Assembly: GCA_945882615.1 (NCBI GenBank)
Contig: CAMCWK010000001.1
Coordinates: 124,001-188,000 of the forward strand
DNA: 64,000 bases
Source of the DNA: Rhizobium sp. Q54
GTDB lineage: Bacteria; Pseudomonadota; Alphaproteobacteria; Micropepsales; Micropepsaceae
Direction of reading: 5' to 3'
The position numbers were made by a program, and so were the translations under genes. The notes beneath the pieces are model-generated. The model did no database searches, was not told where the DNA came from, and was given only the letters and a program-made list of their open reading frames with translations. How positions within the stretch are numbered: position 1 is the first letter of the stretch; each line of letters starts with the position of its first letter. Below are positions 27,629 through 36,352 of the stretch, piece by piece.

Positions 27629-28678
27629 CTAAAGTGCCCCGCTGCGTGCCGTGCGCGACAGGTCGCGGGCGGTGCTGAGCACGGTTTGCCGCGGCTCGAG
27701 ATTGAGCGCAGCGGCGCGGCCAAAGCCCTGTTCCATCCGTCCCAGCAGAGCCACCCAGCGTTCCAGCCCGTCGGCGCCATGATGGGCGCGGGCGCGGATG
27801 CGGTCGGCCAATGCCTCGGTCAGGAAATTTCCGAACAGCTCCAGCCCGTCACGCATGCGAAATAGTTTCTCGCCTAGCGTCAGCAACGCCAGCAGATCGG
27901 GATCACGGGCATTGTCGATCAGCCGGTCGGCATCCTTGGCCAGGGCGGCGCCCTCACCGGTCGCAAGCATCAAGGCCGCGCCCAGGCTGCCGCCCGCCAG
28001 CCGCGCCAAGGCCGCGCGCTCGCCCGTATCAGCCTCAGGCAGATGCTGCGCCAGCGCTTTTTCCAGCGTGGCATCATCCAGTTGGCGCAATTCCAGCCGC
28101 TGGCAGCGCGAGCGGATGGTGGGCAGCAACCGTCCGGGCATGTTGGACAGCAGCAGCAGCATGGCATTGGGCGGCGGCTCCTCCAGCATCTTGAGCAGCG
28201 CGTTCGCGGCATTGTCGTTCATGTCGTCGGCGGTATCGACGATGGCGACCCGCCAACCACCCGCCCCGCTGGTCATGCCGAAGAAATCCGCCAGCCGGCG
28301 AATCTCGTCCACCGACAGCACCGTCATCAGCTTGCCGGTTTTGGGATTGATGGCCCGCTTCAGGATCAGCAGGCCCGGATGCGACTGGGCCGCCACCTGC
28401 CGCGCCGCCGGGTGATCGGGCGGCACCGAGAGATCATCGGGGCCTGCATCGCTGGCGCCGAAGGCCAGAAGATAGCGTGCGATCCGGTAGGCCAGCGTGG
28501 CCTTGCCAATGCCCGGCGGGCCGGTGATCAGCCAGGCGCTGGGCGGCCGCCCGGCCCGCAGCGCCCTTGCGGTGCGCGCCAGGACCGCGTCCTGGCCCAG
28601 GAGCGCGGTGGTCTCACGGGGATGGGCAAATCCCGCGATACGGTCGCTGTCATTGGGTTCGGCGGAACGCTTGGCCAT
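27629..28678 (-). CDS. holB: DNA polymerase III delta-prime subunit
   Basis: 349 residues from ATG 28678. Clamp-loader AAA+ domain: LITGPPGIGKATLAYRIA (P-loop), the VDEIRRLADFF region and the sensor-type NALLKMLEEPP and IRSRCQRLEL (SRC motif). The delta-prime N-terminal start HPRETTALLGQ fits alphaproteobacterial HolB. A zinc module is not evident. It lies seven bases after tmk and one base before tatD. Confidence 0.93.
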   Translation of the reverse strand: MAKRSAEPNDSDRIAGFAHPRETTALLGQDAVLARTARALRAGRPPSAWLITGPPGIGKATLAYRIARYLLAFGASDAGPDDLSVPPDHPAARQVAAQSHPGLLILKRAINPKTGKLMTVLSVDEIRRLADFFGMTSGAGGWRVAIVDTADDMNDNAANALLKMLEEPPPNAMLLLLSNMPGRLLPTIRSRCQRLELRQLDDATLEKALAQHLPEADTGERAALARLAGGSLGAALMLATGEGAALAKDADRLIDNARDPDLLALLTLGEKLFRMRDGLELFGNFLTEALADRIRARAHHGADGLERWVALLGRMEQGFGRAAALNLEPRQTVLSTARDLSRTARSGAL

Positions 28679-28685
28679 GGTGCGC

Positions 28686-29312
28686 TTATAGATCGAAACG
28701 CCGGCTGACGGCGGTGAAAATCGCCTCTGCCACCTGCTCCTCGGTCCCCGAGGCATCGATCACCCGGCAGCGTTCCGGGCTACGTTTGGCGATATCCAGA
28801 AAGGCCTGGCGCAATTTTTCATGGAATTCCACGCCGAATTTCTCGAAGCGGTTTTCCGCCCCGCTGCGCGCCAGCGCCCGCTGAAGGCCCGTCTTCACAT
28901 CGAGATCGAGGATCAGGGTGAGGTCCGGCGCGAAATCATCCAGCACCGCGCTGTCGATCCGCCGGATGGTTTCGCGCGCCAGTCCCCGCCCCACGCCCTG
29001 ATAGGCGAAGGTGGAGTCGTTGAACCGGTCTGAGATCACCCATCTGTCCGCCAGCAGCGCGGGGCCGATGGTGCGCGCGACATGATCGACCCGCGCGGCA
29101 TAGGCCAGAAGCGTTTCGGTGACGGCGTCCCAGCGTCCGGGTTCGCCTTCCACCATCAGCGTGCGGATTTCCTCCGCCCCGGGCGAACCGCCGGGCTCGC
29201 GCGTGCAAAGAACGGCAATGCCCTTTTTCTCGAGCGCGGCCGCCAGCCGGCGTATCTGGGTGGACTTGCCGGTGCCCTCCCCGCCTTCCAGGGTGATGAA
29301 GCGACCCGTCAC
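28686..29312 (-). CDS. tmk: thymidylate kinase
   Basis: 208 residues from GTG 29312, chosen because GTG overlaps the dacC stop as GTGA and gives the usual Tmk length; a GTG ten codons upstream is possible. It phosphorylates dTMP to dTDP. P-loop FITLEGGEGTGKSTQ, DR motif SDRFNDSTFAYQG, and lid region RSGAENRFEKFG. It is the second gene of the dacC-tmk-holB-tatD run common in alphaproteobacteria. Confidence 0.95.
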   Translation of the reverse strand: MTGRFITLEGGEGTGKSTQIRRLAAALEKKGIAVLCTREPGGSPGAEEIRTLMVEGEPGRWDAVTETLLAYAARVDHVARTIGPALLADRWVISDRFNDSTFAYQGVGRGLARETIRRIDSAVLDDFAPDLTLILDLDVKTGLQRALARSGAENRFEKFGVEFHEKLRQAFLDIAKRSPERCRVIDASGTEEQVAEAIFTAVSRRFDL

Positions 29313-30460
29313 TTCCAGATCTTGCGCTTGACGCTGTTCCACATCCCGCCAATCAGCCTAACCTTGGCCACGGCTTGCGCCGCATAGACGGGGACATTGA
29401 GGGGCGGGAAATCCGGCGCGGTCACCACCAGCGTCCCGACCCGTTGGCCGACCGAGATCGGCGCCGTCAGCCCGGCGGCCGGTTTCAGCGCGGTCTTCAT
29501 GCCCTTGCGGGATTCCACCTGCATGGTGACGTTGAGCGGCCTGGCGGCGGTTGCCGGCACCGCTTCATCCACCCCTTCCAGAACCGGGACGTTGCCGACG
29601 ATCTGGTTGGTCTTCAGTACCGGATAGGAACGAAATTCCCGGAACGCCAGCTCCATTACTCGCACCGCCTCCTCGGCGCGGCGGATATTGGGGAAATAGT
29701 CGTTCTTGTACTGCGGATAGCGCAAGCCGTTCAGCACCAGGATCAGGCGTTGGGAACCGCGCTTGGCGGAAACCACAATGCCATAACCCGCCGCGTCGGT
29801 ATGGCCGGTCTTCAGGCCATCGGCGCCTTCCAGCATGCCGAGCACCAGATCGCGATTGGGCTGACGGATCTTGTTCCAGGTGAATTCGCGTTCGCTGAAA
29901 TAGGGATAATATTGGGCATATTCAGTGATGAGGTGGCGAGACAGCTTGGCAAGGTCCAATGCGCTCATCATCTGGCCCGGCGGCTCCGGCAGGCCATCGG
30001 GATTGACGAAATGGGACTGGTTCAGGCCCAGCTGTTTGGCGCGGGCATTCATCATGTCGGCAAAGCCTTCGACCGTGCCGCCCAGCGCTTCAGCGACCAC
30101 GACGCAGGCATGGTTGCCGGACTGGATAATGATGCCCCGGATCAGGTTTTCCACCGAAACGCGGGTGCCGACATCCAGGAACATGCGTGAACCGCCGGTG
30201 CGCCAGGCGCGCTCCGATACCGGAAACGTATCCGTCAGCTTGACGCGTCCATCTTTCAGCCGGCCGAACAACAGATCCAGCGTCATCAGCTTGGACATAG
30301 AGGCCGGCGGGTTCGCCACCAGGCCTTCCTTCTGCCACAGCACTTGCCCTGTGCCTGCGTCCATCAGCAGCGCATGTTTGGCATTGGTCTGTATCTGGGC
30401 CTGCGCCGGCAAGGCGAGGCCAAGGAACACGCACAGATACAGACAAAAGCGACGAAGCAT
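29309..30460 (-). CDS. dacC: D-alanyl-D-alanine carboxypeptidase (PBP5/6 type)
   Basis: 383 residues with signal peptide ending near AQAQ and GGGAGA before the ATG. Active-site motifs: SxxK in PASMSKLMT, SGN in IQSGNHACVV and KTG in GLKTGHTDAAG. The C-terminal PBP5-type beta domain follows (VLEGVDEAVPA, then PLNVPVYAAQAVAKV). It trims the terminal D-Ala of peptidoglycan pentapeptides in the periplasm. The stop overlaps tmk; rlpA is 16 bases upstream, so a cell-wall pair starts this transcript. Confidence 0.94.
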   Translation of the reverse strand: MLRRFCLYLCVFLGLALPAQAQIQTNAKHALLMDAGTGQVLWQKEGLVANPPASMSKLMTLDLLFGRLKDGRVKLTDTFPVSERAWRTGGSRMFLDVGTRVSVENLIRGIIIQSGNHACVVVAEALGGTVEGFADMMNARAKQLGLNQSHFVNPDGLPEPPGQMMSALDLAKLSRHLITEYAQYYPYFSEREFTWNKIRQPNRDLVLGMLEGADGLKTGHTDAAGYGIVVSAKRGSQRLILVLNGLRYPQYKNDYFPNIRRAEEAVRVMELAFREFRSYPVLKTNQIVGNVPVLEGVDEAVPATAARPLNVTMQVESRKGMKTALKPAAGLTAPISVGQRVGTLVVTAPDFPPLNVPVYAAQAVAKVRLIGGMWNSVKRKIWK

Positions 30461-30476
30461 GGCGTCTCCCGACGGG

Positions 30477-31412
30477 TTACTGGTCTACGACGATATGGGC
30501 GTCGTTGGCGCCTGCGCCGCTGATCCGCGACAAAGCGGTGTCGGCCTCCTTGACGGAGCTTAAGGGGCCGGTGCGGACTCTATAGAGGGTCTGTCCGCCA
30601 CGTTGAAGCGGCGATATCTGCAAATTCCCGCCCAGCTTGTTCAACATCGCCTGGGCATTCTCCCGCTTGGAGAAAGCGCCCACCTGGACATAGAGCTTTG
30701 TGGCGGGCGGCACGGGAACCTGGGTCACCTGCCCGGTTGGCTGGACATTGGCGAACATCTCCGACGGGATCGGCGCAGGCATCGGCATGCCCTGGACCTT
30801 CGCCGGCGGCGCCACGGCGGCGCCGGGCAGGATGCCCAGCGCGGCGCTGTCCACCTTGCCGCTGGGCGCGGCGGGTACGGCGCTGGCGATGGCTGGCGGA
30901 GTCTCCGGCGGCGGCGCCCCGCCGTTCAGGTTGGACCGACCCATATAGGTCACCCGCACCCGCGCCGTTCCGCTCTGGATGATATCCAGTAGCTCGGCGG
31001 CGCGCTTCGACAGGTCGATAATGCGCCCGCGCGAGAACGGCCCGCGATCATTCACCCGCACCACCAGCGACTTGCCATTGTCCAGGTTGGTGACGCGGAC
31101 ATTCACCGGCATGGGCAGCGTCTTGTGGGCGGCGGTCAGCATGTCGCCGGTATAGATTTCCCCATTGGCGGTTTTCTTGCCGTAGAAGGTCGGCCCGTAC
31201 CAGGAGGCGATGCCGGTTTCGTCGTAATCGGGTTGCTCGCGCGGATAATACCAGACATTTTCGATCTGATAGGGCTGGCCGACCTTGTAGACCCCGGCGC
31301 TGGCAGGAACCTGCACCGTGGGGGGCGGGGGCGGTGCGGGCGGCGGCTGACTGGCGCAAGCCGCCAGCACGGCGGCAGCCGAAACACCCGAAACTCTTGC
31401 CAAAAGCCGCAT
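30477..31412 (-). CDS. rlpA: septal-ring RlpA-family lipoprotein with SPOR domain
   Basis: 311 residues from ATG 31412 (GTG 31424 is possible). The lipobox VLAAC near residue 18 makes it a lipoprotein. A proline-rich linker leads to the double-psi beta-barrel (GIASWYGPTFYGKKTANGE, then VRVNDRGPFSRGRIIDLS), the lytic transglycosylase domain acting on denuded glycans. A second Pro-rich stretch precedes a C-terminal SPOR domain (YVQVGAFSKRENAQAMLNKL) that binds denuded peptidoglycan at the septum. It is followed directly by dacC. Confidence 0.93.
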   Translation of the reverse strand: MRLLARVSGVSAAAVLAACASQPPPAPPPPPTVQVPASAGVYKVGQPYQIENVWYYPREQPDYDETGIASWYGPTFYGKKTANGEIYTGDMLTAAHKTLPMPVNVRVTNLDNGKSLVVRVNDRGPFSRGRIIDLSKRAAELLDIIQSGTARVRVTYMGRSNLNGGAPPPETPPAIASAVPAAPSGKVDSAALGILPGAAVAPPAKVQGMPMPAPIPSEMFANVQPTGQVTQVPVPPATKLYVQVGAFSKRENAQAMLNKLGGNLQISPLQRGGQTLYRVRTGPLSSVKEADTALSRISGAGANDAHIVVDQ

Positions 31413-31477
31413 CGTCCGAATCACGCCCGGAAATTACCGCCCAAGGCTACCGGACCGGAGCGGCAGGCTCAACGAGG

Positions 31478-31506
31478 TTGCCCCAAACTCCTGCGAAAGC
31501 TAGAGA
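31478..31506 (+). promoter_or_regulatory. putative tRNA-Ser promoter
   Basis: TTGCCC (31478-31483) and TAGAGA (31501-31506) spaced by 17 bases, 11 bases before the mature tRNA start. Position and spacing fit a strong stable-RNA promoter. Confidence 0.45.
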
Positions 31507-31516
31507 AATGCGGGCC

Positions 31517-31606
31517 GGATGGGTGGCCGAGTGGTTTAAGGCAGCGGTCTTGAAAACCGCCGGGCCTGCAAGGGTCCCGTGAGTTCGAATCTCACCCCAT
31601 CCGCCA
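31517..31606 (+). tRNA. tRNA-Ser (anticodon UGA)
   Basis: 90 bases including an encoded CCA. The acceptor arms GGATGGG and CCCATCC pair perfectly. The D arm holds GCCGAGTGGTTTAAGGC. The anticodon stem GCGGT/ACCGC frames loop CTTGAAA with TGA. The long variable arm (CGGGCCTGCAAGGGTCCCG) is typical of class II serine tRNA. The T arm is GTGAG TTCGAAT CTCAC. It decodes UCA and other UCN codons. Confidence 0.97.
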
Positions 31607-31742
31607 ATACTGGAACATGGGAGTTCGACCAATCGGCGACAGTCGGTTGGGGCGCGAGGGCACCGAGCGATCCGATGGGCGCGTGCGCCCTGAGGACGAA
31701 AAGCGGCCAAAGCCGCTTTTCGCAATCTCACCCCATCCGCCA
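31588..31742. repeat. 19-bp direct repeat of the tRNA-Ser 3' end (att-like)
   Basis: The last 19 bases of the tRNA (31588-31606, from AAT in the T loop through CCA) recur exactly at 31724-31742. The bases before the two copies differ. The 117-bp interval holds no gene but contains the tRNA terminator. A copied tRNA 3' end is the usual trace of integrase-mediated insertion or of a partial tRNA duplication. Confidence 0.8.
31699..31720 (+). terminator. intrinsic terminator after tRNA-Ser
   Basis: Perfect 9-bp stem AAAAGCGGC (31699-31707), loop CAAA, GCCGCTTTT (31712-31720), with the U-tract forming part of the stem. It is 92 bases past the tRNA end, and also oriented to work for the convergent MFS gene. 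Confidence 0.75.
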
Positions 31743-31746
31743 CGCT

Positions 31747-33024
31747 CTACCCTCGGGCAGCGTCAGACCTTTCAACCCGCTGGCTCGGATCCACCATCAG
31801 CCAGGCAAGCGCTGCGACCGCATAGATTCCGGCCAGCACCAGCAGCGGAAAATTCCAGTTGTTGGTGGCGTCTACCAGATAGGCCAGAACCAGCGGGCTG
31901 AGGATACCGCCGACCTGCCCCACGGTGTTCATGGTTCCGGCGGTGACGCCGGCGTGACGCCCGCCCACATCCACCGCGGTGGCCCAGGCGGGCGCCAGCG
32001 TCAGCATTGAGCAGGCGCCACCGATAGCGATGAACAGGCCGGCGGCAAAGCCGCTGCCAACCTGTGTCGCCAGGAAGATGCCCAGCGCGGCCATGATGTA
32101 GCCGCCCACCCCAAAAGCACGGCGTGCGCTGCGCAGTCCGATCCTGCGCGCCAGCCTGTCGGAGCCCTCGCCGCCTGTCAGGTCCGCGACAAAGCTCAGC
32201 ATCAAGGGCAGGCCGGAGAAGATTGCCAGCTCCGCCCCCGTCATGCCGCGCGCCTGCGCCAGATAGGTTGGCAGCCAGGTGATGAAGAAATAAAAGCCGT
32301 AAGAGTTGGCGAAGGCCTGGATGCAGAGCGGCGCGACGGTCGGGGTTTTGAACACCGCCGTCCAGCTGCCCGATGGTTTGTCCTGTGTGGTGGAAAGCCC
32401 GCGCGTCGCCTCGATATGGTCGCGCTCCTGCACGGAAATTGATTTGTGTTCGCGCGGCTCGTCGCGGAACCAGACATACCAGGCGGCCGCCCACACCATG
32501 CCGACCAGCCCGAAAACGATGAAGATCATGCGCCATTCCAGCCAGCCGACCATGGCGGCCACCACCAGCGGCGTCAGTCCGCCCGCCAGATGGGCGCCGG
32601 CGAAGAAGATACCCTGGATGCGGCCGCGTTCCGTCAGGGGAATCCAGCGCGAATAGACCCGCGCCACCGACGGCCAGGCGCCCGCCTCGCCGATGCCGAA
32701 CAGGAAACGGATGATGACCATGGACGTAAAATTCCAGGCCACGGCCGTCAGCATGGTGAAGCCCGACCAGATCACCACCACCCAGGTGAGTACCTTGCGC
32801 GCGCCGTCGCGGTCGCACCACCAGGCGGCGGGAACGCCGAAGGCAGCATAGGCCACCGCGAATGCGCTGAAGATGTAGCCCATCTGGACCCGCGAGAGGT
32901 CGAGTTCGGCGCTGATCTGGGGCGCCAGCACCGCGATGCACACCCGGTCAAGATAGGTCACGGCAGCCAGCGCCATGGTGAAGGCGACGACACGATGGCG
33001 GACGCCGAATGTTGTGTGGCCCAC
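31747..33024 (-). CDS. MFS transporter, anion:cation symporter (ACS)-like
   Basis: 425 residues with about 12 hydrophobic helices. The start is GTG 33024 with AGGAGGGG upstream. The N-terminus FTMALAAVTYLDRVCIAVLAPQ, WWCDRDGARKVL (loop 2-3 motif) and the central RDEPREHKSISVQERDHI loop fit the ACS subfamily, which takes up hexuronates, aldonates, phthalate and related organic anions with protons. It is the last gene of a minus-strand run with a PQQ sugar dehydrogenase and a SelA-like enzyme, which suggests import of a sugar acid made in the periplasm. Confidence 0.88.
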   Translation of the reverse strand: MGHTTFGVRHRVVAFTMALAAVTYLDRVCIAVLAPQISAELDLSRVQMGYIFSAFAVAYAAFGVPAAWWCDRDGARKVLTWVVVIWSGFTMLTAVAWNFTSMVIIRFLFGIGEAGAWPSVARVYSRWIPLTERGRIQGIFFAGAHLAGGLTPLVVAAMVGWLEWRMIFIVFGLVGMVWAAAWYVWFRDEPREHKSISVQERDHIEATRGLSTTQDKPSGSWTAVFKTPTVAPLCIQAFANSYGFYFFITWLPTYLAQARGMTGAELAIFSGLPLMLSFVADLTGGEGSDRLARRIGLRSARRAFGVGGYIMAALGIFLATQVGSGFAAGLFIAIGGACSMLTLAPAWATAVDVGGRHAGVTAGTMNTVGQVGGILSPLVLAYLVDATNNWNFPLLVLAGIYAVAALAWLMVDPSQRVERSDAARG

Positions 33025-33097
33025 TTGCCCCTCCTGATACGCGGTCTCCGCCGCGCTTTATTATTGTTTATCGCAAGCTGAACAGCGTCCGCCGGGA

Positions 33098-33439
33098 CTA
33101 ATCATAAATTTCCATGGAACGGCTTGCGCCGCCCTCGTCACAGGCCGTGAAGGGGACGGCGCAGACCCAGTGCAGATTATGCTTAGGCTTGGTGTGAACA
33201 TAGTCGATCACGGCCGGGTCAAGCTTCCAGGTTCCGCAATCCGATCCCGGGCCCGCACCGCCATCGGGGTATTGGCGTATCTGGCCCGCCGGACAGCCGC
33301 CGGCATTGTAAACGATGCCATCGCCGGACTTGGGCGCCGGCGACGGCTTGCCCGCCCCCGCATCGGCGTTGGCGGCCATGGGAAGGACCACGGCAACAGC
33401 CATGAGGATTGTGGAGAGTGACAAAACGGTTCTGCGCAT
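33098..33439 (-). CDS. small exported Cys-containing protein, unknown
   Basis: 113 residues with signal peptide to MAANAD. The mature part is short, with a Lys/Pro/Gly-rich start and four Cys residues (GGCPAG, SDCGTW, HWVCAVP, TACDEG) that could form two disulfides. No family recognised. It lies 28 bases after the unknown 502-residue exported protein and upstream of the MFS gene on the same strand. Confidence 0.7.
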   Translation of the reverse strand: MRRTVLSLSTILMAVAVVLPMAANADAGAGKPSPAPKSGDGIVYNAGGCPAGQIRQYPDGGAGPGSDCGTWKLDPAVIDYVHTKPKHNLHWVCAVPFTACDEGGASRSMEIYD

Positions 33440-33467
33440 GGTTTTTTCGCCGCCGAAAGAGTGATCG

Positions 33468-34976
33468 CTAAGGTGTGGCGCTGCCGTATTCGCGCGCCTC
33501 CTGCTGCGGTTTGGGCGGGGGCGCCGGGTTTCTGGCCAGCTCCTCCTTCATTCTTTTCTGAAGATCGGGCATCCAGGGCGGGATGCCATTTTCGTCCTCG
33601 CCGGCATAGCGCTGGCGATAGAGCGTTTTCAGAAAAAAATCCTTGCTGGGCAAATCCACCACCAGAATTTCCATGATACCGACAGCGGCTTCGGAGGTTC
33701 CGGGCGGCACCAGTTGGGGCACGCGGGTGTCGGCGCCCTTGATCATGGCCAGACGGGTCTCTTCAAAGGCCTGCTTGCGATCTTCCTCGGCCAGCAGTTT
33801 GGGAACGTCCATTCCCTTTTCGGCATCGACCACATAGGCCGACGACAGTTTGAGCCGATAGGCGCTGGAAATGCCGTCAAACCTGTTGGTCTTGGCATTG
33901 TACATGCCATCGGCGTTGCGCCTGAGGGCGTAGTAAAGCGCGACATGATCCTCATGTTCGCGGATGCCCTGCTGTCCGCCATCCTGGGCGAAAGTGTTCT
34001 CCGCATAAAGGTCGCGCCAGTTGCGGTAGCCGCCCATCAGGCCGGTGGCGGATTGGCCGTCGGCCGCGATATTGAGGCGGATGCGGCCGTTGCTGAAATT
34101 CGCGTCGCCGACCTGGTCATAGAACCAGGCGATGCGTGGCACATGCAGGCGGTCGACCTGCTCGGTTTCCAGCACCCCGTTGCGAATGGTGGCTTTCAGC
34201 CTGGTGTACATCTGCGTCTGCAGGATACGGTAGGAATAATCGGTTGCGACATTGGCGCGGGCGTCGCGCACGATCTTGTCCGGCGAATAGCCGATTTCGA
34301 CCATCGCATTGTCGTCATTCATCGGGTCCTTGTTGCCTGTGACCCGGATGACCACGGTGTAAAGGCCGTCATGCATCTTGTCGTTGGCGCGCAGATGCAA
34401 GGTTGCGTTGCCATTGCCGCGCCAGGGAGCGTCGCAGCCCCAGGCCCGGTACAGCGCATGGTCGATGCCCTGCTCGCCCTCCGCGCTGACGAAATCGGTA
34501 TTCTTGATCTTGCCGTCCAGGTTGAAACCGTCGCCGATGCGGCCGGTGACTTCCGGCTGGCCGGGATCCTCGGCGGCAAAGGGATTGACGTAGGTTTCGA
34601 TCTCTTTCTTGTAGCCGCGATGCGACAGAGCGCGGTCCCAGATGAAGAAGCGGGTCAGGTTGGGGCCGCGCACCTTTTCCAGTCCGGGCGGCGCGGCGAT
34701 CCAGTCGACCTCCTGCTGGCTGCGCCATTTCTGCTGCGCCACGGCATGCTTGGTGCGGGTGTCATCGGCGAAATGGGTGCTGCTGCCGTGACGGCAGTCC
34801 ACGCCCGGCTCGATTTCGCCTTCGCGCGTAAAGCCGGCCCGTCCGCCATAGCGGAAGGAATATTCATAGGAGCTGACCACAAAGCCCTTGACCCAGGGCG
34901 CGGCATTGGCGGGCTGTGCCGCGCCAAAGACGGCCAGGGAAATGGCGGAAACCAGAAGCCGGTGTTTCAGGATCAT
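33468..34976 (-). CDS. exported protein of unknown function, about 500 residues
   Basis: 502 residues from ATG 34976, preceded by GGGAGGA. Signal peptide to PANAAP. I do not recognise a domain. Visible features: an aromatic-rich start (GFVVSSYEYSFRYGG), a Cys near VDCRHGS and another in RAWGCDAPW, a beta-rich middle (NGNATLHLRANDKMHDGLYTVVIR), and a Pro-rich C-terminus. It lies between the SelA-like enzyme and the small Cys protein in one run, so involvement in the same exported pathway is likely but unproven. Confidence 0.75.
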   Translation of the reverse strand: MILKHRLLVSAISLAVFGAAQPANAAPWVKGFVVSSYEYSFRYGGRAGFTREGEIEPGVDCRHGSSTHFADDTRTKHAVAQQKWRSQQEVDWIAAPPGLEKVRGPNLTRFFIWDRALSHRGYKKEIETYVNPFAAEDPGQPEVTGRIGDGFNLDGKIKNTDFVSAEGEQGIDHALYRAWGCDAPWRGNGNATLHLRANDKMHDGLYTVVIRVTGNKDPMNDDNAMVEIGYSPDKIVRDARANVATDYSYRILQTQMYTRLKATIRNGVLETEQVDRLHVPRIAWFYDQVGDANFSNGRIRLNIAADGQSATGLMGGYRNWRDLYAENTFAQDGGQQGIREHEDHVALYYALRRNADGMYNAKTNRFDGISSAYRLKLSSAYVVDAEKGMDVPKLLAEEDRKQAFEETRLAMIKGADTRVPQLVPPGTSEAAVGIMEILVVDLPSKDFFLKTLYRQRYAGEDENGIPPWMPDLQKRMKEELARNPAPPPKPQQEAREYGSATP

Positions 34977-35062
34977 GACGTCCTCCCGCTGGCGAACCCG
35001 AGTCTGCGCCCGGTGAATGGTCATGCTAATGCTGTGTGCAGTGCAGCAGCAAGTCGCAAAAG

Positions 35063-36298
35063 CTACACCAAGACCGCCTTGAGCCGCTGCGCCACGATCA
35101 GGTCTTCTCCCGGCTGCAGCATCCAGACACCGACAACGATAGCGTTTTGGGCGTCGGGCAGCCCCGCGGAAGCGCCTGTGCGCCCTGTTGAAGGGTTCAA
35201 TTCGATGGACGGAGAACCCTCGCGCAGGATTCGGGCAACCTCCAGCGGCGCTTTGCCGACCTTTGCCCAATCATAGCGCAGCAGCAGATGCGGCACGGCA
35301 TTGGCCACCGGCGGCACGAATATCTCGTGCGACAGGGTGGGGACGCCACTCAAATGCGCCGCGATACGTTCGGCGCGCTGGCGGCATTGCGCGAGAATGT
35401 CATCGTCGCTTTGCGCCAATATCCAGTCCACCGCCGCAACCATGCCGACAATCTGCTCCTTGGCCACTTTCAGGCCCCGGCCCACCGTGTCGCTGTTGGG
35501 ACTGTTGTTCCAAGTGGCCGCGTCGATCAGGTCCTTGCGGCCCAGCAGCAGTCCGGCATTCTGGGGCCCCCGCAGCCCCTTGCCGCCAGAAAAGGCGACT
35601 AGATCGAAACCCATCTGGGTGTAATTCCACAGGTTGGAGATCGGCGGCACGTCGGCGGCCGCATCAATGAAGCATGGCACGCCTTTGGCGCGCGCCACAG
35701 CAACCCATTCCTGACGGCTGATGGTTCCGGCTTCCGCCGCATTGTAGAAAAAGCACATCACGGTGCGGTCGGTGAAGGCCGTTTCATATTGCGCCAGCGT
35801 TTCCACTTCCACGAAACGCGTACCGCAATTCCTCACGGCCTGGTCGTATCCGAAGCGATGGCCTTTCTGGACAATCACCTCGTGCTTCAGCCCGGAGACC
35901 TCCAGCGGCAGCAGCTTGGTTGCCGCGCGATTGCCCAGCGTCATGCAGCCTGCCGTGCCCAGTGTGAGGGCGGCGGATGCGCCAGAGGTTACCAGCGCGG
36001 CTTCGCATTTGAGACGTCCGGCAATGTATTCGCCTGCCCGCCTCTGCAATTCCGCCAGACGCACGGGATGCCTGGCGGCCCCGGCCACCGCCGCCTGCAC
36101 CTCAGGCGGCATGATCGAGGCGGTCAGTGCGGTATAGGTGCCGGCGGCATTGATGATCTTGGCGACGCCCAGCTTGTCGTAATAGTCCGTACCAGCCGCG
36201 GCGGTCTGGGCGACAGCCCTGCCCGGCGCCGCGGCCGTGACACCCGCAGCCGCCAACGCATTACGCGTCCAGGAAAAGAAGCCGCGGCGTCTCAGCAT
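35063..36298 (-). CDS. exported SelA/D-glucosaminate ammonia-lyase-like PLP enzyme
   Basis: 411 residues from ATG 36298, with GGGGGAG just upstream. N-terminus LRRRGFFSWTRNALAAAG resembles a Tat signal with cleavage near AVAQ. The mature part is a fold-type I PLP enzyme of the SelA-like group: INAAGTYTALTASIM, TSGASAALTLGTAGCM, Asp212 in FIDAAADVPP and PLP lysine Lys240 in AFSGGKGLRGPQNAG. The group includes selenocysteine synthase and D-glucosaminate(-phosphate) ammonia-lyases. No selB/selC or selD is seen, so a sugar amino acid lyase is likelier. Export of a PLP enzyme is unusual. Confidence 0.83.
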   Translation of the reverse strand: MLRRRGFFSWTRNALAAAGVTAAAPGRAVAQTAAAGTDYYDKLGVAKIINAAGTYTALTASIMPPEVQAAVAGAARHPVRLAELQRRAGEYIAGRLKCEAALVTSGASAALTLGTAGCMTLGNRAATKLLPLEVSGLKHEVIVQKGHRFGYDQAVRNCGTRFVEVETLAQYETAFTDRTVMCFFYNAAEAGTISRQEWVAVARAKGVPCFIDAAADVPPISNLWNYTQMGFDLVAFSGGKGLRGPQNAGLLLGRKDLIDAATWNNSPNSDTVGRGLKVAKEQIVGMVAAVDWILAQSDDDILAQCRQRAERIAAHLSGVPTLSHEIFVPPVANAVPHLLLRYDWAKVGKAPLEVARILREGSPSIELNPSTGRTGASAGLPDAQNAIVVGVWMLQPGEDLIVAQRLKAVLV

Positions 36299-36307
36299 CG
36301 CTCCCCC

Positions 36308-36339
36308 AAAAAGCGAAGGGCGGACACTTGGCCCGCCCT
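36308..36339 (-). terminator. hairpin with T-run between PQQ sugar dehydrogenase and SelA-like genes
   Basis: Read on the minus strand: AGGGCGG, nine-base loop, CCGCCCT, then TCGC and TTTTT. It lies 14 bases after the sugar dehydrogenase stop but ends only nine bases before the SelA-like ATG. It is therefore either a terminator or a leader attenuator of the downstream gene. Confidence 0.65.
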
Positions 36340-36352
36340 CACCCATTCTTCT

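Noticed and set aside
31724-31742. A second tRNA gene
   Set aside because: Only the last 19 bases of tRNA-Ser are present; no D arm, anticodon arm or acceptor 5' strand precedes it.
35063-36298. Selenocysteine synthase (SelA)
   Set aside because: It is an exported, shorter protein in a sugar locus with no selB, selC or selD nearby, so a true selenocysteine role is unlikely.
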